64,000 nucleotides of DNA, from positions 1,116,001 to 1,180,000 of the forward strand of contig NZ_CP119147.1 in the NCBI RefSeq assembly GCF_029167645.1. Direction: 5' to 3'. A model generated the notes under the pieces. That model did not search any database. It was given only the letters and a program-made list of their open reading frames with translations, and had not been told where the DNA came from. The stretch comes from Streptomyces sp. AM 2-1-1 (GTDB lineage Bacteria > Actinomycetota > Actinomycetes > Streptomycetales > Streptomycetaceae). Below, one piece after another: positions 17,024 through 25,343 of the stretch. Position 1 is the first letter of the stretch. Each line of letters opens with the position of its first letter. The position numbers were made by a program, and so were the translations under genes.

Positions 17024-17300
17024 GGCGCGCTCCTCCGCTCGGGGACGCGGTGACGCCTGCCGCGTGGGGGATGAGGTGGGCCATCGGGGGACGCCGGCTG
17101 CTCCGAAGGGCCCTTTATACGCCTTCGCGGAGCATGATCGGCCCCGCGTTCCCCCGTGCGGTGGGGGTCTGGGCAGGTGTACGAATCCCGGAGTGCCTCC
17201 GGGGCGGTGACCGCCGTCCCGGAGGTGCCCCGAGCGGTTCACGGACCGACGCCCAACGCCCCGGGTTACGACCCGCCTTGGCCCCGTACACTCCGCGATC
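17024..17300. promoter_or_regulatory. Divergent promoter region between ACP operon and nitroreductase
   Basis: 277 bp between two divergent starts. It must hold both promoters, so the acyl operon and the nitroreductase may be co-regulated. A relatively A/T-rich patch lies around 17110-17140; no clear operator symmetry was found. Confidence 0.45.
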
Positions 17301-18032
17301 ATGACAACGGAATCGCTGCCCGTGAAAGCCTCGGCGACCGAGGACCCCGCTCTCTTCACGACCATGTCCACCATGCGCGCCATGCGCCGCCTCTCGCCGG
17401 AGCCGGTGCCCTTCCCGACGCTGGAGCGGTTGGTCCAGGCGGCCGTCTGGGGCCCCAGCGGCGGCAACATGCAGGCGTACGAGTACGTCGTCGTCACCGA
17501 CCGGCTGGTGATGGCGGAGCTGGCACCGCTGTGGAAGCGGTGCGTGGACGCCTACCTGGCGACGACCGGGAAGTACGCCCCCCGGGGCATGGACGAGGCG
17601 GCGTACGGCCGGATGGTCGCGGCGATCGAGTACCAGCGCGACCACTTCGCCGAGACGCCCGCGCTCGTCGTGCCGTGTTACCGGTTCCCCGAGCCCCGCC
17701 TGGACGAGGAGGGCCTGATCGCGTCCGCGGTGGCACTGGGCCCGGTGGCGAGCGAGCGCCTGATGGCCACCCAGGAGCGCTTCCAGGCGCTGGCGGAGGG
17801 CTCCTGCGTCTATCCGGGGGTGCAGAACCTGCTGCTGGCCGCCCGGGGACTGGGTCTCGCGGCCAACGTGACCATCTGGCACCTGATGCTGGAGCAGGAG
17901 TGGAAGGAAGCGCTCGGCATCCCCGAGGAGATGCGGACCTTCGCCGCCATTCCGGTGGGGTGGCCGAAGGGGAACTTCGGCCCCGTTCGCCGCCGCCCGG
18001 TCGCCGAGGTACTGCACCGCGACCGCTGGTAG
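17301..18032 (+). CDS. Nitroreductase-family flavoprotein
   Basis: A 243-aa FMN-dependent nitroreductase-fold enzyme. It contains STMRAMRRLSPEPVPFPTLE (the R-x-R/RR FMN-phosphate segment, residues about 26-45), AAVWGPSGGNMQAYEYVVV (residues about 50-68, the P-S-G-N motif that contacts flavin) and AARGLGLAANVTIWHL (residues about 180-195). No signal peptide. The family reduces nitro groups, quinones or dehydrogenates ring systems with NAD(P)H. Its divergent arrangement with an ACP/ketosynthase/hydrolase operon suggests action on the same pathway, for example an oxidation or reduction of an acyl product; that is inference. A strong terminator follows. Confidence 0.87.
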   Translation: MTTESLPVKASATEDPALFTTMSTMRAMRRLSPEPVPFPTLERLVQAAVWGPSGGNMQAYEYVVVTDRLVMAELAPLWKRCVDAYLATTGKYAPRGMDEAAYGRMVAAIEYQRDHFAETPALVVPCYRFPEPRLDEEGLIASAVALGPVASERLMATQERFQALAEGSCVYPGVQNLLLAARGLGLAANVTIWHLMLEQEWKEALGIPEEMRTFAAIPVGWPKGNFGPVRRRPVAEVLHRDRW

Positions 18033-18045
18033 ACCCGAGTTCCGC

Positions 18046-18078
18046 GGCGTCCGCCTCCCCCTGCGGGGGGCGGACGCC
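18046..18078 (+). terminator. Stem-loop terminator after nitroreductase
   Basis: GGCGTCCGCC pairs perfectly with GGCGGACGCC, and the CCCC/GGGG inside extends the stem to about 14 bp. It lies 14 bases after the stop codon. Confidence 0.8.
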
Positions 18079-18256
18079 ATGCTGTGCTGCCGTTACGTCA
18101 GTTCTGTTGCTCCGATGGGGTGTTGGTCCGGCGAGCCGCACACGGGCGTCGTTGTCATGCATTCTTCAGATGGATAGCCTGAGCCCGCTCGGCAGCCCCG
18201 GCCCACCCCACCGGACCGAGGGCCTCCTCTCCCCCCACACCCCTGCAGGAGCAGAC

Positions 18257-19855
18257 ATGCCCAGACGCCCCGCGGACCTGACCGGCGCCCCCTCGCCCGC
18301 CCCCGGACGCCCCGTGGTCTCCGCGCGCCGTCGCGCCTCGGCCCTGGCGGCCCTGACCGTCGCGGCCGTCGTCGCGGCGGGGCAGCCCGCCCTCGCCTCC
18401 GCCGCACCGGACCCGGCCGGCGGCTCCCTGAACCGGGCCTTCGCCCGCGCCTCCACCGAATACGGCGTGCCCCGCGACCTGCTCGCGGCGGTCGGCTACG
18501 GCGAGACGCACTTCGACGGGCACCACGGACTCCCCAGCCAGGACAACGGCTACGGCGTCATGCACCTGGTGAGCAACCCGACCAACCGGTCCCTGGAGAA
18601 GGCCGCGGCCCTCACCGGCCTCCCCGCCGCCCAGCTGCGCGAGAACACCGAGAAGAACGTCTTGGGCGGCGCCGCCGTACTCCGGGCGCACGCCGACTCC
18701 CTCGGCCTCGACCGGACCGAGCGGCTCGACGTCGACGCCTGGTACCCGGCCGTCGCCGAGTACGGCGGTGCCACCGGGCCGGCCGCCGCGCTCTACGCCG
18801 ACGCGGTCTACTCCTTCCTCGCCGGCGGCCTGCGGGGGAAGACCCCCGAGGGCGAGGAGATCACCGTCACCTCGCGTCCGGTCTCCCCGGAGAAGGGCGC
18901 CCTCGCACCGTCCGACGTCAGCACCCGGTCGGCCGACTATCCCTCCGCGCTCTGGGTGCCCGCCGCCTCCACCAACTACAAGGCGGGCCGGACAGCGGAC
19001 ATCGACAAGGTCGTCATCCACGTCACCCAGGGGTCGTACGCGGGCTCCATCAGCTGGTTCCAGAACCCCGCGGCCGTGGTCAGCGCCCACTACGTGATCC
19101 GGTCCTCGGACGGCCAGATCACCCAGATGGTGCGTGACAGCGACACCGCCTACCACGCGAAGAGCGCGAACGCCTCGGCCCTGGGCATCGAGCACGAGGG
19201 GTGGATCGACGACCCGACCTGGTTCACCGACGCGATGTACCGCTCCTCGGCGGCGCTCACCCGCTACCTCTGCGACCGTCACGGCATCGCGAAGGACCGG
19301 GCGCACATCATCGGGCACAGCGAGGCCCCCGGGAACGACCACACTGACCCGGGCGCGTACTGGGACTGGACCCTCTACATGCAGCTGGTCGGCGGGACCA
19401 CCGGCGGGGCCGCGGACGCGCTGAGCTTCCCCTCGTACACGGCCCAGCAGTCCGGCTCCAGCGGCGCCCAGGTCAAGGCGGTGCAGCAGCTCCTCAACAC
19501 GCAGGGCTACGAGGCCGGTCCGGTGGACGGGGTGTTCGGCTCCGGCACCCGGACGGCGGTCCAGGCCTTCCAGCGGGCCCGCGGACTGGACGCGGACGGC
19601 ATCGTGGGCGCCAGGACCTGGACGGCCCTGCTCTCGGCCGGCACCACCCCGGTCCTGCGGCAGGGCAGCACCGGGGACGACGTCCGGCGTCTGCAGCGGG
19701 CGCTGACGGCGGCCCTCGGTTCGACCGTCCCCGTCGACGGTACCTTCGGGCCGGGCACCGCCACGGCCGTGCGCAGCTTCCAGACCGGCCACGGGCTGAC
19801 GGTGGACGGCATCGTCGGCGGGGCCACCTGGACGGCCCTCCAGTCGGGCAGCTGA
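18257..19855 (+). CDS. Secreted N-acetylmuramoyl-L-alanine amidase with two peptidoglycan-binding domains
   Basis: A 532-aa exported cell-wall hydrolase; ATG with AGGAG seven bases upstream. Residues 1-50 are a signal peptide (ASALAALTVAAVVAAG, cut near ALASAAP). Residues about 55-190 form a lytic-transglycosylase-like helical region (LLAAVGYGETHFDGHHGLPS). Residues about 235-385 are an Amidase_2/PGRP zinc amidase: KVVIHVTQGSY (His ligand), HAKSANASALGIEHEGW, HIIGHSEAPGNDHTDPG (His and Asp/His ligands). Two PG_binding_1 repeats end the protein (VKAVQQLLNTQGYEAGPVDG; VRRLQRALTAALGSTVPVDG). It cleaves the MurNAc-L-Ala bond and probably acts in wall turnover or development. Monocistronic. Confidence 0.94.
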   Translation: MPRRPADLTGAPSPAPGRPVVSARRRASALAALTVAAVVAAGQPALASAAPDPAGGSLNRAFARASTEYGVPRDLLAAVGYGETHFDGHHGLPSQDNGYGVMHLVSNPTNRSLEKAAALTGLPAAQLRENTEKNVLGGAAVLRAHADSLGLDRTERLDVDAWYPAVAEYGGATGPAAALYADAVYSFLAGGLRGKTPEGEEITVTSRPVSPEKGALAPSDVSTRSADYPSALWVPAASTNYKAGRTADIDKVVIHVTQGSYAGSISWFQNPAAVVSAHYVIRSSDGQITQMVRDSDTAYHAKSANASALGIEHEGWIDDPTWFTDAMYRSSAALTRYLCDRHGIAKDRAHIIGHSEAPGNDHTDPGAYWDWTLYMQLVGGTTGGAADALSFPSYTAQQSGSSGAQVKAVQQLLNTQGYEAGPVDGVFGSGTRTAVQAFQRARGLDADGIVGARTWTALLSAGTTPVLRQGSTGDDVRRLQRALTAALGSTVPVDGTFGPGTATAVRSFQTGHGLTVDGIVGGATWTALQSGS

Positions 19856-20169
19856 CCCCGGAGGGACATGCGGACGTGCGGAGGCGGGCCGGCGGCGGAC
19901 GCCGGTCCGCCTCCGCACGTCCGCCGCCGGGGTTCCCGCGCGTGCGCTCCCGCGACCGGTCCGCGCACCGTCGCCGCGCGGACGCCGGGCGCCCCGGCGG
20001 GTGGCTCGGACTACCGCCCCGTCGGCCCGGCTCGGTAGGGTACGGCCCATGTTCCTCCTCCGTGCCTAGGACACCGCCCCGCGTCCGCTCCCACCCCGTG
20101 GCAGCGGCACTCCGGTGTCCCCGCACGCCCGCGGCGCCCTCGCGCGCGCCGCCTCTTCGAGGAACGACC
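19856..20169. other. 314-bp intergenic region: terminator, then MFS leader
   Basis: The first third is the amidase terminator. The rest is the upstream region of the MFS gene. It contains a six-codon open frame (ATG 20049, MFLLRA, TAG) preceded by GGTAGGG, with the MFS start 100 bases further on. No other gene is seen. Confidence 0.5.
19870..19924 (+). terminator. Very strong stem-loop terminator after the amidase gene
   Basis: Perfect 18-bp stem GCGGACGTGCGGAGGCGG with its exact complement at 19907-19924, 15 bases after the stop codon. Confidence 0.85.
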
Positions 20170-21411
20170 ATGTCTTCGCCTTCGTACGGTGCCGTCCTCG
20201 GCACGCCCCTCGTCCGTTCGGCTTTCGCCGCCTCCCTGGTGGGACGCCTCTCCTACGGGGCGGTCCCGCTCTCGCTGATGCTCGCCGTCAACGGTGCGGC
20301 CGGCTCCTACGCGGTGGCGGGGACCGCCCTGGCGCTCTTCGGCGCCGCCAGTGTGGTCCTCTCCCCCGCCCGGGCCGCCCTCGTCGACCGGTACGGAACC
20401 CGCCGGGCCCTGCCGCCGATGGCCGGGGTCTACGCCGTCCTGCTCACCCTGCTGGCCCGGGAGACGTGGCGACCGGGGGCGGCCTCCTGGTGGCTCGTCG
20501 CCCTGTCGGTGGCCGCCGGGTGCTGCACTCCCCCGATGGGACCGGTGATGCGCGCCCTGTGGAGCGGCCTGCTCACCGACCGCGATCTGCTGCGCCGGGC
20601 GTACAGCCTGGACGCGGTGTCCGAAGAACTGCTCTACGTCGGTGGCCCGTTGCTGGTCGGACTGCTGGTCGTCCACACCGGCCCGGCGGTGGGCCTCGCC
20701 CTGGCGGCCGGCCTGGTCCTGGCGGGGGCGTTGACGCTCGCCCACTCCCCGGCCGTCCGGGCGGCGGAGGGCCGGGCCGTACGGGGCGAGGAGGCGGGCG
20801 AACGTGCCGACGGCGCCGTCGCCCGGTCCTCGCCGCTCCGGGTGGCGGGGCTGCGCCACGCGATGACGGTCATGGCGGGCGTCGGGCTGGGCCTGGGCGC
20901 CATGGACCTGCTGGTCGTGGCGTTCGCGCAGGACCGCCCGCAGGCCGCCGCCCAGGTGCTGGCCGCCCTGTCGGCCGGCAGCGCCGTCGGCGGGCTCGCC
21001 CACGGCGCACTGGCCACGACGGACGGGGGCCGGACGCGGGCGGCCGTGCTGACCGGGGCGTTCGGTGCGGCGCTGGCCGTCGCGGGGCTCTCGCCGCACG
21101 TGGTCGTGCTGACGGTGGTGGCCGCGGTGGCCGGGCTCTTCGTCTCGCCGGTCCTGACGACCGCGTATCTGCTGGCCGACGCCTCGGTCCCGGACAACGC
21201 CCGTACCCGTGCGGGTGCCTGGGCCAACACCGCTTTCAACGCCGGGAGTTCGCTGGGGGCCGCCGGAGCGGGGCTGTGCGTCGACCGGCTGCCGACGACG
21301 GTGTGCTTCGCCCTGGCCGCGCTGCCCGCGCTGGGGGCGGCGGTGGCGGTCGCCGGAGGGGCGCGCGGACGCGCTCCCGCGGGCAAGGGGCGGACCGCCC
21401 CCGCCGCGTGA
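20170..21411 (+). CDS. MFS transporter (12 TM)
   Basis: A 413-aa major facilitator; the start ATG has GAGGAA about seven bases upstream. It opens SAFAASLVGRLSYGAVPLSL as helix 1 and has ALVDRYGTRRALPPMAGVYA as motif A between TM2 and TM3. A second six-helix half begins at HAMTVMAGVGLGLGAMDLLV. About 12 helices in all; a charged central loop (GEEAGERADG) separates the halves. No substrate can be assigned. The 5' region carries a possible six-codon leader. The gene converges on the subtilase gene with a shared bidirectional terminator. Confidence 0.86.
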   Translation: MSSPSYGAVLGTPLVRSAFAASLVGRLSYGAVPLSLMLAVNGAAGSYAVAGTALALFGAASVVLSPARAALVDRYGTRRALPPMAGVYAVLLTLLARETWRPGAASWWLVALSVAAGCCTPPMGPVMRALWSGLLTDRDLLRRAYSLDAVSEELLYVGGPLLVGLLVVHTGPAVGLALAAGLVLAGALTLAHSPAVRAAEGRAVRGEEAGERADGAVARSSPLRVAGLRHAMTVMAGVGLGLGAMDLLVVAFAQDRPQAAAQVLAALSAGSAVGGLAHGALATTDGGRTRAAVLTGAFGAALAVAGLSPHVVVLTVVAAVAGLFVSPVLTTAYLLADASVPDNARTRAGAWANTAFNAGSSLGAAGAGLCVDRLPTTVCFALAALPALGAAVAVAGGARGRAPAGKGRTAPAA

Positions 21412-21434
21412 CCGGGGCGCGGGGCACGCACGCG

Positions 21435-21474
21435 GGTGGGCTCCGCACCCCGGGCGAGGGGTGCGGAGCCCACC
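21435..21474. terminator. Bidirectional terminator between MFS and subtilase genes
   Basis: Perfect 17-bp stem GGTGGGCTCCGCACCCC / GGGGTGCGGAGCCCACC with a six-base loop, placed between two convergent stop codons. Confidence 0.85.
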
Positions 21475-21496
21475 GGTCGTTCTCAGCGTCTGGCGG

Positions 21497-24400
21497 TCAC
21501 TTCAGGCCGAAGGCCCGAATGATCTCCTCGTCCACCGCGAGGCCGTCCGGACCCTGTGCGTGCGCCTTGAGGGAGACCGAGGAGGCCCCCCTCCCGGGCG
21601 GGGTGAACGTCGTGGTCCACCGGCCGGCCGCCGTCCGGCGGAGCTTCACCGGCTTCCACGTGTCGCCGTCGTCGTAACTGACCTGGAGGGTGGCGCCGGT
21701 GGCCCTCACCGCACCGTCCAGCCAGGCCTGCGTCCCGGCGTCGAGGCCGAGTTCGACCGGGGCGCCCGCCCTGACGTCACCGGCGAGGTCGGTGTCGACG
21801 TCGAAGTCCAGTTGGATCAGCGGGATGTCGACCTGCGCGTAGCCGCCCTCACCCGCTGCGAGCGCCCCCGAGCGGAACGACCACTCGCTGTGGGTCCGGG
21901 TGGAGGTCTTCCAGGTCCCGGCGTCCCGTCGGGAGTCGAGGACCAGCCGGTAGGGCAGCTTCTCGGGCGACAGGTCCCAGGCGAAGCCCGCCCGGCCCGC
22001 GCCCTCCTTGATCAGGGTGTTCCCCTGGTAGAAGGCGAATTCGGTGGTGTCGTACTCGTCCATGGGCATCGTGCCGGAGTGGCCCTCGCCCGAGTCGGTC
22101 CACGGGGTGATGTTGAACTGCACGTCGTTGTAGGACGTACGGAACGGTCCCCAGAAGCCGGTGCCGAGGCGCGGTCCGGTCACCGGTGCGAACCACTCGT
22201 CGCGGTAGGTGCGGCCCGCCGTGTAGTCGAGCGAGGCGCTGCGCATCTCGGCGGCGATGTCGGTCCGCGTGGCGTTGAGGACCGAGTGGTCCTCGTACCA
22301 GAAGGAGTCGCCCGGAAGCGGGGTGACCCACTCCTCGCGGACCGCGGGGTACTGCTCGTACTCCGCGAATCCGACGCCCGGGCCGTACTCCGGGATGTCG
22401 TAGCGGTAGCCGGCGCCGAGCGTCTTCCGGGCTCCGTAGAAGGTGTTCTCCACCTTGGCGAGCCGGCCCGCGGCGGGGGCGAACTCCAGGGATCGGTCGG
22501 GGATGGCACCGTCGTGGCGGTCGACGAGGTCGTAGAGGTAGTCGGCGAACCGCTTCTGGTGCACGCCGATCTTCTGGCCGCGCTGGGCGGCCCTGATCAG
22601 GGACCGGCCCGCGACGGCCTGTGCGGAGACGACCGGGATCGCCGAGTCGGTGCCCCACTCGGTGTAGGACTCCATGGCGACCCCGCGCGCGTCGTTGACG
22701 ACGAAGAGCACTTCGGCTCCCGCCGCGACCGCGTGGGCGAGCCGGTCGGCCGGGGCGACGGCGTCACTGCGGGTGATGACCACGGCCTTGCCCCTGGCCC
22801 GGAGTCCACGGTAGGCGGCGGTGCTTCCGTCGCCCGCGTAGACCGCGTCGAGCTTCTGCTCACGGTCCTCGGCGACGACCGAGCCGATCTGGGGGGTGAC
22901 CGGGACGTCGTCGCCGTCGGCCGTGACGTCGACGTTCTCCTCGCCCAGTCGCCAGCGGGTCAGGAAGCTGAAGCTGCCTCGGGTGACCTTCCCGGTGGGC
23001 GCGGCCCACAACTCGTCGTAGGTCAGGGGGATCTGGTAGAGGTCGCGCTGGACGAGCCCGCTGGGGGCCGTCCGGGCCATGTCGTAGCGCAATTGGCGGG
23101 TCTCGGTCTCCTGCGGCGCCCTGGCACTGATCTTGCGGGCCTTCGACGCGTCGAGCGTGATGGTCCGCGGGCCGGTACCGAGGATCGTCTCGGGGGCGGC
23201 GAGGAAGGCGAGCGCCCGGGAGTCGGCACGGTCACCGTCGACGTCGAGTGCGGTCCAGGCGGTGTAATTGCCCGGGGGGAGCCGAAGGGTGGTGTCCCCG
23301 TCGACGTCGACGACGTTCAGCTGGGGGTCTTCGAGGGCCGCGTACACGACCCGGCCCGCCGCCGGTGCGCCCGCACGGTCGCGGAGCTCGATGGTGAGGT
23401 CGTAGCGCTCCTCCTCCTTGGACACGGCGAAGCCCGTGTGGGCCACGGTCGCCCCGGTCGTGTCGGTGGCGAGCACCTGGCCCGAGAAGAGGGTGCCCGC
23501 GTCGACCCAGGACGGGTCGATCGAGAGCACGGCTTCGGCGGTGGACCCCGCCGGGACGGTCAGCTCCGGGGTGGACAGGGTGTACGCCGGGGAGTCGGAG
23601 TCGGTCGCCAGGTGCAGCGTGACGTCCTGCTCACCGGAGTTGGTGTACGTGAGGGTGCGCCGGGCCACCTCGTCCGAGGCCCCGTGCGGCCAGGCGTAGT
23701 CGGCGACCTCGACGGAGCCGGTGGCCTCGATCGTGGTGTCGATCGCCGCCTTCACGTCGACGCGGCCGGTCCCCTGCTCGTACGGGGTGTGGGCGGGCAG
23801 CCGCCGGGACGAGCTCATCAGCGTGTCCTTGATGCGCGTGCCGGACCAGTCGGGGTGGCGCTGCTTGAGGATGGCGGCGGCGCCGGCGACGTGCGGGGTC
23901 GCCATCGACGTACCGTCCATCGACTGGTACATGCCCTCGATGCCGGGTACCGACTGGGAGGCGGCCGCGTTGATGCCGACGCCCGGGGCGGAGATGTCCG
24001 GTTTCAGGCCGTGGGTGGTGACCAGCGGACCCATGGAGGAGAACTCCGCGCGGTCGTCCCGCTTGTCGACGGCGGCGACGGTGAGCGCCGTGGCGGCCGA
24101 GCCGGGGGCGCTGATGGTGCCGGCGCCGTAGGAGTTGCCGGCCGCGACGACGAAGAGCGGGCCGCCGTCGGCCGACAGTGCGTCGACCGCCTGCGCCATG
24201 GGGTCGCTGCCGTCGTCCGGAACAGGGGCCCCGAGGCTCATGGAGACGACGTCGGCGCCTTCGGCCTTCGCCCACTCCATCGCCTCGATGATGCCGGAGT
24301 CGGCGCCCTCACCGGTGTCCCCGAGCACCTTGCCGATCAGCAGACCGGCGCCGGGGGCGACGCCCTTGTTGAGGCCGTCGGACGCGGCGCCGGACCCGGC

Positions 24401-25276
24401 GACGGTGGACGCCACGTGCGTGCCGTGGCCGTTCTTGTCGTCCACCCCCTCGCCGGGGACGAAGCTCTTCGACTCCAGGATGCGGTCCTTGACGTCCGGG
24501 TGGTCGGCGTCGATGCCGGTGTCCAGGACCGCGACCTTGATCCCCGTGCCGTCGTACCCCCGCGCCCACGCGGCGGGGGCGTTGATCTGCGGTACCGACT
24601 CCGACAGTTGCGCCTTCGCCCGTCCGTCGAGCCAGAGCTTGGTGATTCCCCCGTCCAGCGAACGCGCTTTGTCCGTACGGGAGATGGCGTCCCAGAAGGT
24701 GCGCGCCCCGGCCTTCTCCGCCGTGAGCGCCGCCCCGTGGATCGACTCCAGAGTACGTACCTTCCTCGCGCCGTCCGGCGCGGCGGGCAGCGAGCGCGCG
24801 AGGGCCGCCGGGTAGGTGGCGATCAGCGGGATGCCAACGGTGCGCTCGTCGTCGTACCCCATCTCGACCAGTGCGGAGATGTCGAAGAGCCGGCGGTCGA
24901 GCCTCCCGGCGACGAGGAGGGAGGTCGCCTCGTCGGGCAGGACGTAGAGGTGCTCCCCGGCCTGCTGCACGTGGACGCCGCCGGTGGCACCGTCCGGGCG
25001 GTCGACGGTGACGGTCGCTCCGGTTCCGGCACCCTCGACGTAGTGCACGACGTCACCGGTGACGAGGGTGATGTCGTGGCTCTGCGGTTCGGCCGGCTGC
25101 GGGGCGTGCGCGCCCGGCCCCCGGGGAGCCGCGGAAAGGGGAGCCGCCGAAGCGGAACCGGCGGCGGGGAGCATGACACCGCTCACCAGCGCGACGGAGG
25201 TCGCCATGAGCAGGAGCGTGCGTCCCTGGCGGGCGGGTCTCGCCCGGCCGGAAACGGAGGGTACTGAAAATGTCAT
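21497..25276 (-). CDS. Large secreted subtilisin-like serine peptidase (S8)
   Basis: A 1259-aa exported protease. Residues 1-45 are a signal peptide (TLLLMATSVALVSGVMLPAA, then SASAAP), and residues about 46-215 a propeptide. The S8 catalytic domain (about 225-520) has all three motifs: VAVLDTGIDADHP (Asp near 251), NGHGTHVASTVAG (His) and MDGTSMATPHVAGAAAIL (Ser). The long C-terminal region (about 530-1259) is beta-rich with Fn3/jelly-roll character (SVEVADYAWPHGASDEV; LTIELRDRAGAPAAGRVV) and includes a PA-like segment (GKAVVITRSDAVAPADRLAH). It ends in a domain common at the end of such Streptomyces proteases. It degrades extracellular protein; targets unknown. Confidence 0.95.
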   Translation of the reverse strand: MTFSVPSVSGRARPARQGRTLLLMATSVALVSGVMLPAAGSASAAPLSAAPRGPGAHAPQPAEPQSHDITLVTGDVVHYVEGAGTGATVTVDRPDGATGGVHVQQAGEHLYVLPDEATSLLVAGRLDRRLFDISALVEMGYDDERTVGIPLIATYPAALARSLPAAPDGARKVRTLESIHGAALTAEKAGARTFWDAISRTDKARSLDGGITKLWLDGRAKAQLSESVPQINAPAAWARGYDGTGIKVAVLDTGIDADHPDVKDRILESKSFVPGEGVDDKNGHGTHVASTVAGSGAASDGLNKGVAPGAGLLIGKVLGDTGEGADSGIIEAMEWAKAEGADVVSMSLGAPVPDDGSDPMAQAVDALSADGGPLFVVAAGNSYGAGTISAPGSAATALTVAAVDKRDDRAEFSSMGPLVTTHGLKPDISAPGVGINAAASQSVPGIEGMYQSMDGTSMATPHVAGAAAILKQRHPDWSGTRIKDTLMSSSRRLPAHTPYEQGTGRVDVKAAIDTTIEATGSVEVADYAWPHGASDEVARRTLTYTNSGEQDVTLHLATDSDSPAYTLSTPELTVPAGSTAEAVLSIDPSWVDAGTLFSGQVLATDTTGATVAHTGFAVSKEEERYDLTIELRDRAGAPAAGRVVYAALEDPQLNVVDVDGDTTLRLPPGNYTAWTALDVDGDRADSRALAFLAAPETILGTGPRTITLDASKARKISARAPQETETRQLRYDMARTAPSGLVQRDLYQIPLTYDELWAAPTGKVTRGSFSFLTRWRLGEENVDVTADGDDVPVTPQIGSVVAEDREQKLDAVYAGDGSTAAYRGLRARGKAVVITRSDAVAPADRLAHAVAAGAEVLFVVNDARGVAMESYTEWGTDSAIPVVSAQAVAGRSLIRAAQRGQKIGVHQKRFADYLYDLVDRHDGAIPDRSLEFAPAAGRLAKVENTFYGARKTLGAGYRYDIPEYGPGVGFAEYEQYPAVREEWVTPLPGDSFWYEDHSVLNATRTDIAAEMRSASLDYTAGRTYRDEWFAPVTGPRLGTGFWGPFRTSYNDVQFNITPWTDSGEGHSGTMPMDEYDTTEFAFYQGNTLIKEGAGRAGFAWDLSPEKLPYRLVLDSRRDAGTWKTSTRTHSEWSFRSGALAAGEGGYAQVDIPLIQLDFDVDTDLAGDVRAGAPVELGLDAGTQAWLDGAVRATGATLQVSYDDGDTWKPVKLRRTAAGRWTTTFTPPGRGASSVSLKAHAQGPDGLAVDEEIIRAFGLK

Positions 25277-25343
25277 GGTGCTGATCTACCGGCAAAGGGC
25301 TGCGACCGAGCGGTTTCCCTCTGGCAGGAAACCGCCGTGGCGA

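Noticed and set aside
18155..20050. 631-codon minus-strand frame opposite the amidase gene
   Set aside because: Antisense shadow of a gene with clear signal peptide, zinc amidase and peptidoglycan-binding repeats.
21209..25267. 1352-codon open frame on the plus strand opposite the subtilase gene
   Set aside because: It is the antisense shadow of the S8 peptidase: composition is Arg/Gly/Val-rich without domains, while the opposite strand encodes all subtilase motifs.
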